Source: Sphingomonadales bacterium
GTDB taxonomy: Bacteria; Pseudomonadota; Alphaproteobacteria; Sphingomonadales; Sphingomonadaceae
Direction of reading: 5' to 3'
Length of the DNA stretch: 64,000 nucleotides
NCBI GenBank assembly: GCA_006226685.1
Contig: SBGG01000029.1
Location: forward strand, 1-64,000
Under the pieces are notes generated by a model, which saw only the letters and a list, made by a program, of their open reading frames with translations, did no database searches and was not told where the DNA came from. The translations under genes and the position numbers were made by a program. Of this stretch, positions 53,747 to 63,445 are shown one piece after another. Position 1 is the stretch's first letter. Each line of letters begins with the position of its first letter.

Positions 53747-54211
53747 GTGGATAATTACTCTAATCACACTTTCGCAACTCTCGATGCTTTACGAGCATCG
53801 CGCAAGCATGTGTCCGATTGGCTCTGGCGTCCGTGGTACGCCAAGCTCTGGTGGGCGGCAATCCCGGCATGGTGGGCGGGCATGGCTGTATCGACGAAGG
53901 TCACGCTACTGACCGCTTTCTACGACAGCGCATTGGCGGGTTTCCTGAATGTCCTGTTCTCCCCGCTGACCGCGCTGATGGTGTTGGGCGTGGGATATGT
54001 GCGGCATCTGCTAGCTAGACCTTCAGTCGCAGGGGTTAGGGGTTCCCTTTCTGACGATGCTTCATCGAATATCGCCGATTTTTGGGAGGAGCATGACCGG
54101 GCATTTGAGGATCTCAATGCATCGACTGACATTCACGACCCACGATCGGGTGCGCTTTACATCGGCAATCCGATAAGTCCCAACAACGGGGCTCGCATTA
54201 ACGTTTTTTGA
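53747..54211 (+). CDS. Hypothetical membrane protein
   Basis: A 154-residue protein from GTG 53747, nine bases after AGGA in GGAGG; the frame extends to 53636 without a good start. Two hydrophobic segments (LWWAAIPAWWAGMAVSTKV and LNVLFSPLTALMVLGVGYV) precede a hydrophilic C-terminal half. No family recognised. It lies tail to tail with traG and overlaps its end by 14 bases. Confidence 0.55.
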   Translation: MDNYSNHTFATLDALRASRKHVSDWLWRPWYAKLWWAAIPAWWAGMAVSTKVTLLTAFYDSALAGFLNVLFSPLTALMVLGVGYVRHLLARPSVAGVRGSLSDDASSNIADFWEEHDRAFEDLNASTDIHDPRSGALYIGNPISPNNGARINVF

Positions 54212-57200
54212 AGCTGCTATCGCCATCACCGAGGCTCCCATCGACATCAGTCGAAAATCTGCCATTCTTCAAAACGGAGTTTTGTTCGATTGAAGTGAAG
54301 GGGCCGGTGATGTCAAAGGTAGCACGGCCTGCATCCGCATCGTGCAAATAGCGATTGCGCATACCCGTCGGCCCCAGAATCCGTTCCGACAATTCGCGAG
54401 AGAAGGCTTCTTCTGGACGACTGGAGCGAGCAGCGGCGCGCTCAGCTGCGGCTATAGCGTTGCGAACATCGTGATTGACGATATCCAAAGACGATTGCGC
54501 ATTCTCGGTCGAGATTCCGACGTCTCGGCTCGTGAATCCGACATTTGCACCGACACGACCGCTGGTGGTGTGCGCCTGCTGAACTGTCGGTCCCTGGGAT
54601 CCTTTCTGCCCCTTTTGAGGCCCTTTGCCTCTACCGCCAGTCGTTTCCGCTTCGGTTTCCGAATTGGAAATGCCGCCACCCAGTTCAAGCCCGACATTCG
54701 TTCCCATCGTCACCTGATCCTGCGCGGATCGTGTCAGGCCCCGCTGCCAACCGGTTTGCCCAATGATCGACTGCACATCCCGCGTGAGCGTATCGGCCAC
54801 CTGGGGTTTGAGGCGCCAGTTGCCGTGACGATCCATCTCGAACCCACCCTGCAGCCAGTTCTGCATCATCGCCCGGCCTTGCTCGCCGCCACCCAGGAAA
54901 TGTTCGATCGTGTCGGGGCCGGCTTGCTTGCCAGCCTCGAAGCGCGTGCTGGTGTCGTTACGGGCCGACTGCTGAAACCCGACCGAACTCGACACCAGCA
55001 CATCGTTGTCGGCAAAGCTGAACCGGGCGCGTCCACCATTGGCGACCGCGCCGAGCTGACTTTCGTTGATGAGGCCGCCACGCCACATCTGCGCCGCTGT
55101 CTCCGGCGTCAGGTTGAGGCTGAGGTCGCCATTCTGTGCCATGGCGATCTCGCGCTTCGACATATCTACGCCATGATCGCGCAGCAGGTTTTGCATACGC
55201 GTCAGTCGTTCATTGTCCACGATCCGGGTGAGCCGTTCGTTACGTGCGCGGTCGGCGATCCCCGCCGCGCCGCCCTCGGCCATGTCGGTCTGGTTGCCGA
55301 CGCCCTGGCTCAAAGTGCGAATGAAGCTGTCGAGCCGCGCCGCCTGCCGCACCGACATGCCCGCAGCGGCCGCGCCCTCGGCATAGCCAGCATTGTCAGC
55401 TTGCCGCCGCTGCTCGCCGATCCGGGCGGCTGAACGCGTGCCGTCGTGGCCGACCTCTCGTTGTGCATCGAGCTTTCCTGATCGCTCGGCGAAGTCGTAC
55501 CCCGCCGCTTCACGCGTGCGTCCATAGACACTCGTGCCCTCGCGCGCGGCCTCCGCCGTCGCGCCATCGGCGGTGCCCACCTGCACGGCCGCATTATATG
55601 TTTCCAGTGCGCGCAGTACTTGCGCTTCATTTCTGCCAGTTGCGCGGGAGAGTTGGGAAATGGCGGAGGAGCGGGCTTCGCCTGAGAGGGCGTTGATAAA
55701 GGCGATGCGGCGGGAGGTTTCCTGAACGGGGAGACCAAGCATCGATGCAGCGTTGCGCTGCCCCTCATTGCTTCCTGTCCGGTGAGCTTGCTCGGTGGCG
55801 ACGTTCCGCCGCTCGATCGGTGCTACATTGTCGCCTGCGAAGTCCCGCCGCCCTTCCATCGCGCCAACCTGGATTTGTGCCCCTGTGAGGTCGTTGCGCA
55901 GCATCTGTTCCTGCTCATAGGTGTTGGCTATCAGCTTGGCGAAAGTGGGATCGGCTGAAGCCTGGCTGATGACGGTTGAGGCCTTCAGCGCTGCATCCTT
56001 CGCGTCATAACCACCACGCTCGAAATGACGCTGGGCGCCTGAGTGCATCATCTCATAGGCGCGCTGGTCGCCGAAAGCGCGCCACTGGACCATCCTTTGC
56101 GCGAAAGCGGCAAAGGTCCGCTCACCCGATTGTCCCTCACCGAAATAGCCCGTGCCGAGCGCGCGGAGGGCATCTTTTTCAGCGAAATTGTGGATGGCGG
56201 CGGTGGTGGCGTTGTCGCGCACGGCACGAACGGTTGCGGGATCGGAAAGGCTGCGTCCGGTGAGGGCAGGGGAGAGACCGCCCATCTCGCGTGCGGCATC
56301 GAGGCCCCCTAATCCGAATGCCGCCGTTCCGGCCGCACCACCGCCATGTTCACCTATCACCCGACTTGCCGCCCCAAAGGCCCGATTCGCACCGAAATTG
56401 GAGCGTTCCCCAAAATCCCCAAAGCTTGATGTTGCGCTGCGCCGTGCCATCGTACCGGCTGCATTGGCTTGCGCCTCGAGCGCCCCTGCATAACCTTCAC
56501 TCGTCGTGAGTGGCGCGGCGGCCGCGGTGCCCTGGCCCTGGACGCCGAGCGCACCGCTGGTGAACGCGGTGAAGACGTTGCCCGAGAAGCGGAACACCGT
56601 GAACACGAATGCCCCGGCCAACCCTGCGGCGGCCGTACGAAACGATCCGAAGATCGCCAATGCCTTCATCGCCGAGGAGGGGGCCAGCATCCAGGCATTG
56701 GCCGCCACGTTGTTGGCGCGCATCTCGGCCAGCACATCGGTCGCGCGGCCGAGTGTGAGTTGATAGATCCCGGCGTCGATCACGCCCCAGAGCGCTACGA
56801 ACACGAACAGGCCGAGCGCGAAACTGGCGACCCGCAGGTTGATCGGGGTCAGGATGAACAATAGCGCGATTGGCATCATGAACAGCATGATCCCGAACAC
56901 CGTGGCGCGGATCGTCGGCATCCACTCGTTCGCGGTGGACATTGTAGCAAGACCGCTCGACACAACGGCGCGATTGGCCATGACGCGGGCGGCCGTGGCT
57001 GGACTGTCCTCGAACAGAACGTCGCCGATCGTGCCGCCAAGCATCACGTTGGTCAGGAATTGCTGGAGCGAAGCCGGATTGTCCATCATCATCCCACCGA
57101 GCTCGCCAATATTAGCCCGGCATCGCTGAAGCTGAGTAGTGTTGGTGATGTCGTAGCCCGTGCGCGTGCATACCTGCGCGACATAGTTGTCAAAGAGCGC

Positions 57201-57986
57201 TGGCTCCGACAGCCGCGTCGAAATATGGTCCCAGGCCTCATTGCAGCTCACCGTAGTTCCCCCCTTATCGGCGGAGGTGAATACGGTACTGAACGTCGCT
57301 GGACCCGCCATTGCCGCAAAGGCAGAGGGGAGGTCCGTTGTTGTCCTGAAAAGCTGATCGTCGTCGACACCATAGGCGGGCGATACGCGCGCCACCGGAT
57401 AGCATTGCCGCACATAGTCCTTGATCGTTGAATCCAGGAATACATCGGTCATCGGACCACGCGGGCTTGCGGCGTTCAGGAACAGGTCGAAACTATGTCC
57501 GCCCGCACCAAATTCCAGCTTGGCATGGGGATCGGTCGTGTTGTCGTCGATGACCTCGGCCAGCGCGCGTTCCATCATGTTGGTCATGCCAGCGACGAGT
57601 ACAATCAGGTTCGGGACGTCGCCGACAGGTTGGTAGGCATTGCGCACCCGGTCATAGACATGAACCGTGCCCGTGGTGGCGACGAGCCCGACAAAAAGCC
57701 CGACGCCGATCAGCATCTGGAACCCGAAGGCCACGATTCCCATGCCGGAACCTTTGACGCTCGCGAGCAGCGCGCCAAGCGCGATGCCGACCACCGCGAC
57801 GATCAGCACCAGCATCTCATATCTGGGATCGCCGAAGATCATCGAGACAAGACGGAATGCGTCCACTGTCTCGGCAAAGCCATCATAGGTGTGAAAACTC
57901 GTGTCGATCGCCAGCGCGGGTGTCGCCGCGAAAGACATCGTGAACAGGGCGATCAGGACCGATAGGGCGCGGAGAATAGGGTTCAT
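54198..57986 (-). CDS. traG: Conjugal transfer mating-pair stabilisation protein TraG
   Basis: F-type TraG, 1262 residues. In F it acts in pilus assembly and mating-pair stabilisation. A signal-like start (ALSVLIALFTMSFAATPALA) is followed by membrane segments near residues 55-110 and 360-480 (FGIMLFMMPIALLFILTPI, ALGLFVFVALWGVIDAGI) in the TraG-N domain. The long C-terminal part is hydrophilic, Ala/Arg/Gln-rich and helical. It is last in the transfer operon, 14 bases after traH. Confidence 0.9.
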   Translation of the reverse strand: MNPILRALSVLIALFTMSFAATPALAIDTSFHTYDGFAETVDAFRLVSMIFGDPRYEMLVLIVAVVGIALGALLASVKGSGMGIVAFGFQMLIGVGLFVGLVATTGTVHVYDRVRNAYQPVGDVPNLIVLVAGMTNMMERALAEVIDDNTTDPHAKLEFGAGGHSFDLFLNAASPRGPMTDVFLDSTIKDYVRQCYPVARVSPAYGVDDDQLFRTTTDLPSAFAAMAGPATFSTVFTSADKGGTTVSCNEAWDHISTRLSEPALFDNYVAQVCTRTGYDITNTTQLQRCRANIGELGGMMMDNPASLQQFLTNVMLGGTIGDVLFEDSPATAARVMANRAVVSSGLATMSTANEWMPTIRATVFGIMLFMMPIALLFILTPINLRVASFALGLFVFVALWGVIDAGIYQLTLGRATDVLAEMRANNVAANAWMLAPSSAMKALAIFGSFRTAAAGLAGAFVFTVFRFSGNVFTAFTSGALGVQGQGTAAAAPLTTSEGYAGALEAQANAAGTMARRSATSSFGDFGERSNFGANRAFGAASRVIGEHGGGAAGTAAFGLGGLDAAREMGGLSPALTGRSLSDPATVRAVRDNATTAAIHNFAEKDALRALGTGYFGEGQSGERTFAAFAQRMVQWRAFGDQRAYEMMHSGAQRHFERGGYDAKDAALKASTVISQASADPTFAKLIANTYEQEQMLRNDLTGAQIQVGAMEGRRDFAGDNVAPIERRNVATEQAHRTGSNEGQRNAASMLGLPVQETSRRIAFINALSGEARSSAISQLSRATGRNEAQVLRALETYNAAVQVGTADGATAEAAREGTSVYGRTREAAGYDFAERSGKLDAQREVGHDGTRSAARIGEQRRQADNAGYAEGAAAAGMSVRQAARLDSFIRTLSQGVGNQTDMAEGGAAGIADRARNERLTRIVDNERLTRMQNLLRDHGVDMSKREIAMAQNGDLSLNLTPETAAQMWRGGLINESQLGAVANGGRARFSFADNDVLVSSSVGFQQSARNDTSTRFEAGKQAGPDTIEHFLGGGEQGRAMMQNWLQGGFEMDRHGNWRLKPQVADTLTRDVQSIIGQTGWQRGLTRSAQDQVTMGTNVGLELGGGISNSETEAETTGGRGKGPQKGQKGSQGPTVQQAHTTSGRVGANVGFTSRDVGISTENAQSSLDIVNHDVRNAIAAAERAAARSSRPEEAFSRELSERILGPTGMRNRYLHDADAGRATFDITGPFTSIEQNSVLKNGRFSTDVDGSLGDGDSSFKKR

Positions 57987-58000
57987 GGGACAGGTCCCGA

Positions 58001-59425
58001 TCAGCGGTTGCGGTTGGCGGCGGCGCCGGCGGCATCGCGGGCATCGCGGTCGCGCTGGCGAACGACACCGGCATAACTGGCCGAGAGATTGGCCTGGTTG
58101 AGGGCGGCCATGTAGGACTGCCGCATCTGCGCACGTTGGCGCAGCACTTCGTCACGCAGATCGCGCAGTTGCTCGATCCCCTTGGTCAGGATGCGAGTCT
58201 GGCAAACCTTGGCGTTGCCTGCGTCGCTCGCGCCAGCCACACTGACACCGCGTTCGGCGTTCGACACGGCGAAATCGATACTGCGCGTCAAATCGTTGAG
58301 CATCTGATAGGCGAGCGTCAGCGCAACGAGTTCGTCGGTATCGCCGATCACGCTGTCGACGACACCCTGCCGCACGCCCCATTCGAGCAGGCGGTAGATC
58401 GGCAATGTTTTCACGTTGGCGACGAACTGCCGCTCATCGGCCGTAAGCGCGCTGCGGGTGCGGATTTTGGTGGAGATCGAGTCCATCCGTGAGCGGGCGA
58501 GGATCAGCGCGCCTTTGCCGGCCCCATCGACCGAGCAATCGGCGGCCGTGGGCGGGATCGCCAGTGTCCGAGACTGGACCTTACCGGTGAGAAAATCGTC
58601 GACGCTCTCGGTGTCCTGGCGCGGACAGGCGGGGATGGCTGAGAATATGGGCACCTTGTCGGTCGCATCCCAGCGCATATAGACGTCGCCCACACGGGCC
58701 CGCATAACTCCGGCCCAATCGGACGCACCGACGCGCGCCGAAGCATGGGCGAGCAGCGACCCGGTTTTGAAGATCTCGGTGACCTCCGCAGGACAGTTCT
58801 CCAGCGCGTCCTTCAAATCTTCGGTCGGGCTGTTGGCGTTGGCCTGAATCTTCTCGCGGCTGTGCTGATAGCTTTTGGAGAAGCCCTCCTTCACTGACTT
58901 GTAGCCGGTCATTTCCTCAATGATGCCTGACATATTGTCGTCGCCTTTGGCGATCTGCACCATGCGATTGGCGAGGCGGCAATCATTGACCTGAATGCTG
59001 TTCAGGAAATTCGTGGCCGCTTCCATCTTGGAGATGATGTTGCCCATCTTCTCGTCGAGGGTTTCGAGCAGGTACTGGAACGCCACCGCGGGCGCTGCCT
59101 GAAGGATGCTCTCCAGCTTCTGGACGAGGTAATCCGGATCCAGAAACGACATGCCCCCGAGGAACATGTCGATCCCGCCACAACCAGCCTTCACCTTGGG
59201 CAAGGTCACGCTCATCAGATAGTCGTTGTGGACATCGACCCTGCCCGACATGCCGCCCGCCGTCACATAGCCGCGGGTCTGGTCTTCGAAGCTGCCAGGG
59301 CTGGTATAGGTCACATTGTCGAACCAGCTTTCCGCCCAACCTTGGGCATGGGCTGGCGCGGCAAGGCTGCCAAGAGCAACAAATGGCAAGGTGATCAGGC
59401 TCAGACGACGATGCAGGGTGGCCAT
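58001..59425 (-). CDS. traH: Conjugal transfer protein TraH
   Basis: F-type TraH, 474 residues from ATG 59425, eight bases after AAGG. It is exported (LITLPFVALGSLAAPAHAQ) and acts in the periplasm in pilus assembly with TraF, TrbB and TraN-linked factors. Diagnostic stretches are RGYVTAGGMSGRVDVHND, KAGCGGIDMFLGGMSFLDP and CRLANRM. The C-terminal third is helical. Order traF-trbB-traH-traG matches F-like systems. Confidence 0.93.
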   Translation of the reverse strand: MATLHRRLSLITLPFVALGSLAAPAHAQGWAESWFDNVTYTSPGSFEDQTRGYVTAGGMSGRVDVHNDYLMSVTLPKVKAGCGGIDMFLGGMSFLDPDYLVQKLESILQAAPAVAFQYLLETLDEKMGNIISKMEAATNFLNSIQVNDCRLANRMVQIAKGDDNMSGIIEEMTGYKSVKEGFSKSYQHSREKIQANANSPTEDLKDALENCPAEVTEIFKTGSLLAHASARVGASDWAGVMRARVGDVYMRWDATDKVPIFSAIPACPRQDTESVDDFLTGKVQSRTLAIPPTAADCSVDGAGKGALILARSRMDSISTKIRTRSALTADERQFVANVKTLPIYRLLEWGVRQGVVDSVIGDTDELVALTLAYQMLNDLTRSIDFAVSNAERGVSVAGASDAGNAKVCQTRILTKGIEQLRDLRDEVLRQRAQMRQSYMAALNQANLSASYAGVVRQRDRDARDAAGAAANRNR

Positions 59426-59470
59426 GGCGGGCACCTTTCGATGGTTGGAGAAAGGAAGCGGCGCCCCATG

Positions 59471-60055
59471 TCAGTTCCTCTCTCGATTTGAGGATGGGCG
59501 CATGGGCACGCCCACGATCCCGGTGAACTTGGACATGCCGCGCACGCCGACAGCGGGCTTCACGCCCGTCAGCATCTTGGCGGCCAGATAAAGATTGCGC
59601 GCCAGGTTGGGCGCATGGTCGGTGCCGATGGCGATCGGAATGATGCGATTGGGGTCTGCGATTGGCCGTACCCAGGCGACTGGATGGCCGACCCAGGGTA
59701 GGCCGAGCCGACCGGAGCGAACCATCGCCTCTTGCGTTCCAATCGTGCGAACCTGCCAGCGATAGCGATGTCCGAGTGCGCCAAGTCTTGCCCACAGATC
59801 CGCACAGGGAACACAGCCTGGTGCAGTGCTCATTTCTACGACGAAGGCAGGTGCCTGACCTTTGAGTGTTTCGGCAAAATCGGGCGGCCAGTCGCGCGTA
59901 ACCGGAACGCGGGCCAGCCATTCGCGCATCTCGGACTCTGTGGTGACGGGATGGATAGCGGCCCGCATCGCCTGTTCGCGTGTGACCGGTTGCGCTGACG
60001 CCGCCGGGATCAGCACAACCGAGATCAGCAACGCGAAGGTCGCCCGGCCATTCAT
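59471..60055 (-). CDS. Thioredoxin-fold conjugation protein (TrbB-like)
   Basis: A 194-residue exported protein with signal peptide (ATFALLISVVLIPAASAQ). The centre has a thioredoxin-like strand and CxxC motif (FVVEMSTAPGCVPCADLW). In F, TrbB is a periplasmic disulfide isomerase for pilus proteins, and position between traF and traH fits. The C-terminal part with AKMLTGVKPAVGVRGMSKF is unusual for thioredoxins. It begins in an ATGA overlap with traF. Confidence 0.7.
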   Translation of the reverse strand: MNGRATFALLISVVLIPAASAQPVTREQAMRAAIHPVTTESEMREWLARVPVTRDWPPDFAETLKGQAPAFVVEMSTAPGCVPCADLWARLGALGHRYRWQVRTIGTQEAMVRSGRLGLPWVGHPVAWVRPIADPNRIIPIAIGTDHAPNLARNLYLAAKMLTGVKPAVGVRGMSKFTGIVGVPMRPSSNRERN

Positions 60056-60927
60056 CGTTGGGGGTCCATGCTTGCGCCGACCAGATCACCGCCGAGGACG
60101 CGCGGATCGGTCGCGGACACTGGCCCATTGGCAAGCGCGTCGAAGAACCCGTCTTCCTCGCCAGCACCGGTCATGAACTGCTCTGGGCGGATGTCGCCCG
60201 CAAGCAGTCGGACCGCCTGATAGGCCATCTGAATGAGGTTGGGGTACGCCTCAACTCCGCTAGCGATCACCATACGCTGCTGGCTATTTCGCCGAATGAT
60301 CATCGTGGTCGGCGTAACCTCGACACCGAAGCGCTGGGCGAGTTCCGGCTTGCGATCGATGTCCTGCATGGACACCTGCCAGCCCATTTCTTCCTGAAAG
60401 CGCTGAACGATGGGCCACTGGACCCGGCAATAGCCACAGGTCGAGCGTGAGAACATGACCAGCGCGAATTCGTTAGCGCGGGAGCGCAGATATTGACGGC
60501 GCACCTGATCCTTGTGTGCGGAAAGCTGGTCGCGCGCGTCGCCCACCATGGGATTGGCAGACTTGGCGTTGAGTTCCGGGTGCTGGAGCATCGCGATCTG
60601 GGTGACGCCGGCGAAGGCGCGGGCCTTTCGCCTCGCAAAGTCCTGCAAACGCCAGAAATCGGCGACGGCATCGACCGTCAGCACGGTCGCGGCATAGTCC
60701 CGCTGTTGTTCGATCAGCTTGCGAATTTTGGGTGGTGTCCATGTCGCGAGCTCCGCCATTGGCGGGATCGCTGGCTTTACCAGTGCATCGGGATCATCCT
60801 TATCTTCCTCAGGCTTGGCAGGCGCCTGATACCACCAATAGCCGGTGCGTTGATCGGCTGCTGATTGCGCGGTTGCGGGGGTGGTGGACACCAACGCCAT
60901 GGCGAGCAAAAGGCCAGCACGCCTCAC
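60052..60927 (-). CDS. traF: Conjugal pilus assembly protein TraF
   Basis: F-type TraF, 291 residues, exported (GLLLAMALVSTTPATAQ) with a C-terminal thioredoxin fold. The N-terminal half has GYWWYQAP and helical KLIEQQRDYAATVL, typical of TraF. The fold carries a real CGYC motif (FSRSTCGYCRVQWPIVQRF), whereas TraF of the F plasmid itself lacks the cysteines. It probably has redox activity on pilus proteins. Both ends overlap neighbours by four bases. Confidence 0.88.
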   Translation of the reverse strand: MRRAGLLLAMALVSTTPATAQSAADQRTGYWWYQAPAKPEEDKDDPDALVKPAIPPMAELATWTPPKIRKLIEQQRDYAATVLTVDAVADFWRLQDFARRKARAFAGVTQIAMLQHPELNAKSANPMVGDARDQLSAHKDQVRRQYLRSRANEFALVMFSRSTCGYCRVQWPIVQRFQEEMGWQVSMQDIDRKPELAQRFGVEVTPTTMIIRRNSQQRMVIASGVEAYPNLIQMAYQAVRLLAGDIRPEQFMTGAGEEDGFFDALANGPVSATDPRVLGGDLVGASMDPQR

Positions 60928-61520
60928 AGCAACTTCTCCATGCGACGAAGGCGTTCGATCGTGATGGGGCCATAGTAGCGGCTATCGAATCCGCTGGCAT
61001 GAGAGGAACCGACATAGATGGTGCCGGGCAGGACCTCGCCATAGCGGGGCTGCCAATGCTCGAGCGCCTGTCCATTGTGCCCATAAGGCTTGCTCACGCC
61101 CAGCAGGCGTTCGTTGCAATAATACCAGCCATCCCATTTGCCGGGCGACATCGAGGGCTTCTCTATCATCGAGATGCGATCGCCGGGCAGGCACAGGGCA
61201 TATTTGGTGACCGTGACCGGCTTTGGCCCCGCGAGTGGATGGGACAGGGTGAACGATACGAGGTCGCCCCGTGCTATCGGCCCGGGCGCCTTGCGGATCA
61301 GATACGCCGCGACCGAAGGGCTCATAACGATTGTCACTTGGGGCAAGGCCCAAAATGTGATGAGGCCGATCGGCAGGACGATGCCAAAGGCCTTCCAAAG
61401 CTGTTCCGGGCGTGGGGGTTGGCCAAGTCCCGAACTGCCAAGCGCCACCGCTGCCTTGAGCGGCAGTACCTTGAGTTCGGTCCAGCCGGATCTAGCGAGC
61501 CTGAAGGCGAGCCTGAGCAT
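60924..61520 (-). CDS. S26-family peptidase of the transfer system (TraF/TrhF-like)
   Basis: Membrane-bound signal-peptidase-like protein, 198 residues from ATG 61520 after CAGGAGG. One membrane span (FGIVLPIGLITFWALPQ) is followed by the serine box (TIVMSPSVAAYLIRK) and the lysine box (PVTVTKYALCLPGDRISMI), then GEVLPGTIYVGSSHASGFDSRY. Such peptidases mature or cyclise pilins (RP4 TraF, TrhF). It overlaps trbC by 29 bases. Confidence 0.85.
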   Translation of the reverse strand: MLRLAFRLARSGWTELKVLPLKAAVALGSSGLGQPPRPEQLWKAFGIVLPIGLITFWALPQVTIVMSPSVAAYLIRKAPGPIARGDLVSFTLSHPLAGPKPVTVTKYALCLPGDRISMIEKPSMSPGKWDGWYYCNERLLGVSKPYGHNGQALEHWQPRYGEVLPGTIYVGSSHASGFDSRYYGPITIERLRRMEKLL

Positions 61521-62373
61521 CGCTGACCTCCTGCTTGCCGCCAAGGCGGGCATATTCTTCGAGCAAGCCGGAAAGCGCAGCATCGCCATAGATGACGTGC
61601 GTGGCGCGTGGACTGTCATCCTCCCGCTCGCAATAGGGAAGCGCCGGATCGCCGGGCACCATCGCCATTGCCGGGACGCGGCTGACGCCATGCTGGCGGA
61701 AGATCAGTGGATCGACGATCAGTTGCACATCACGCATTGCGCAGGCGGGGCCTTCGCAACCTGGGTCGAGCCGAAGCACCTCGGCCGAGAGCTTCGCCAT
61801 CGGCTCGACTTTGCGCATTCCGCCGGGCATTCCCCGAAAGGCAAGCACACCGCGAGCACGTTCGAGCTGCGCCGCATAGGTCCGCAGCGTTGTGACTGGC
61901 ATCGAGGACGAGACAAACAGCACCGGCACCCAGCCTTTGGCAGTCGGTGGGGCGGCAACATCAGCGACTGCCAACATCTCAGGCGCTTCGAGACCCAGCG
62001 CTTGGCTGAGGCGCTGAGCCATGACCTCGCGCTCGGCTGCCATCGCTTCCTTGCCCTGATCGAGCGCAGCACGGGCGCGGCTATCCATGGCTGGCGAAGA
62101 AACCCGGCCACGAAGTCCGTCGAATGCGCGGCGGCGGGTTTCCGACGACGGCGTGGGGAGGGTGGTCGGCCCGCGCGTTTCGGCTTCTTGTCGACGCTCC
62201 GCAGTTGCTCGTTCCAGGCGATCGAGTGCAGCATCGCCTTCGGCCGCGACGCTGTCCCGCACATTTGCCTGTGGTCGGCTCTCCTGCTCCAGCGCGGCCG
62301 TCGACGTGACCATCAGCGTTGCTAACGCGAGCGAGACGCGCGCGTTACTTGCCGATAACCTGCATATAGGCAT
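61492..62373 (-). CDS. trbC: Conjugal pilus assembly protein TrbC (F-type)
   Basis: F-type TrbC, 293 residues with a signal peptide (RVSLALATLMVTSTAALE). A long Glu/Arg-rich helical linker leads to the TrbC domain: VPVLFVSSSMPVTTLRTYA, GVLAFRGMPGGMRKV, and DVQLIVDPLIFRQHGVSRVPA, the thioredoxin-like pattern typical of the family. It is needed for pilus assembly in F. It overlaps both neighbouring genes by 29 bases. Confidence 0.9.
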   Translation of the reverse strand: MPICRLSASNARVSLALATLMVTSTAALEQESRPQANVRDSVAAEGDAALDRLERATAERRQEAETRGPTTLPTPSSETRRRAFDGLRGRVSSPAMDSRARAALDQGKEAMAAEREVMAQRLSQALGLEAPEMLAVADVAAPPTAKGWVPVLFVSSSMPVTTLRTYAAQLERARGVLAFRGMPGGMRKVEPMAKLSAEVLRLDPGCEGPACAMRDVQLIVDPLIFRQHGVSRVPAMAMVPGDPALPYCEREDDSPRATHVIYGDAALSGLLEEYARLGGKQEVSDAQARLQAR

Positions 62374-63445
62374 CGATCTTGTCCTTCATGTCTACTTGAA
62401 TGTCGGCCTGGGCGCGGGCCTCGATTTCGGAATAATATTCCGAAAGGTCCATTTTGGAGAAATCCAGCGCCTGGAACTCTTCCGGGGTGAAGCCGCGGCA
62501 ATAAGGCTGCTTGGGCGTGCCCCAGCCGAGCCCGTTGAAGCTCTTGAGCTGCGGGCGGCCCTGTTCCTGGATGATGCGGCCGAGCTTGGTGTTGAAGCAG
62601 CAATGGCCGCGGGCCTTCTGGACGCAAATGCCAAGGATCTTCGAGGAGCAATAGCTGCCGACCTCGTGGCACATGCCCGAGCCGCGCAGCATGCCCACTT
62701 CCATGTCCTGCTGGTCACAGCCGCTCAGGAGGAAATCCATCATGAAGTTGATGGCGAGGCTGATCGCGATCGAGGTCGGATCGATGCCGACGATAATCGC
62801 GTTGGCGCCCGCGCTCGCAGCCTGGCCGGCGGTCGCGCCCGCCCGGAATGCGCCGTAGGCGGCCTTCATTCCGGTGAACACGCCCTTGGCGACCGCGATC
62901 TTGGTGCCGATCGACGAGACCGAGCCGCCCATGCCGTCCTTGACGATCTTGCCCTTGTCCTTGCAGCAATTGGAGAAAGTGGTGCGCAGGCCCGCGGGAC
63001 GGCAGCGCGCGGCGCGCCCCGAGAAGATCTCGATATTGCCGAGGCAGGCGCCGTCCGCATCGACCGCGCCGTCTGCCGGAACGCCGGGATCATCGGGGGG
63101 CGGTTCGTCCTCGATCGGCGTGACGGCAAGATCCGTGCAGACGTTGGGCGAGCAAGCCGGACCGCCATCCTGCGGCAGACAGGCGAACTGTGTGCCCAGC
63201 GGGCAGCTAAAGGCGCCGTCCTGTTCCTGGACGCAGGACACTTTCTGCAGCGGGCATTGATACTGGCCGAGCGAAGTGATCTCGCACGCTGCGGTTTCGC
63301 CGGGACCGTCGGCATCACCGTTTCCGTCGAGATCGGCTGCGCAAAGCTGCTGAGCTTGGGCTGGGACAGAGCTGATTGCGGCAAAGGCGAGCAGCGCCAA
63401 TGCGGCGAACAGGAAGTGGGATAGCGAGGATATGAACGGGCGCAT
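62345..63445 (-). CDS. TraN-like cysteine-rich transfer protein
   Basis: A 366-residue exported protein from ATG 63445 with signal peptide (FLFAALALLAFAAISSVPAQA). It is rich in cysteine, with a DLDGNGDAD-like start, CPLGTQFAC repeats, SNCCKDKGKIV, CDQQDMEVGMLRGSGMCHEV and CVQKARGHCCFN. These match the C-terminal part of F-type TraN, the outer-membrane mating-pair adhesin. It overlaps the preceding gene, which also reads like TraN, by a stop/start ATGA. One protein may have been split into two genes. Confidence 0.8.
   Translation of the reverse strand: MRPFISSLSHFLFAALALLAFAAISSVPAQAQQLCAADLDGNGDADGPGETAACEITSLGQYQCPLQKVSCVQEQDGAFSCPLGTQFACLPQDGGPACSPNVCTDLAVTPIEDEPPPDDPGVPADGAVDADGACLGNIEIFSGRAARCRPAGLRTTFSNCCKDKGKIVKDGMGGSVSSIGTKIAVAKGVFTGMKAAYGAFRAGATAGQAASAGANAIIVGIDPTSIAISLAINFMMDFLLSGCDQQDMEVGMLRGSGMCHEVGSYCSSKILGICVQKARGHCCFNTKLGRIIQEQGRPQLKSFNGLGWGTPKQPYCRGFTPEEFQALDFSKMDLSEYYSEIEARAQADIQVDMKDKIDAYMQVIGK

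Noticed and set aside
61138-63424. Long plus-strand frames opposite trbC and traN
   Set aside because: They run antiparallel to genes with signal peptides, cysteine patterns and family motifs, and carry none themselves.
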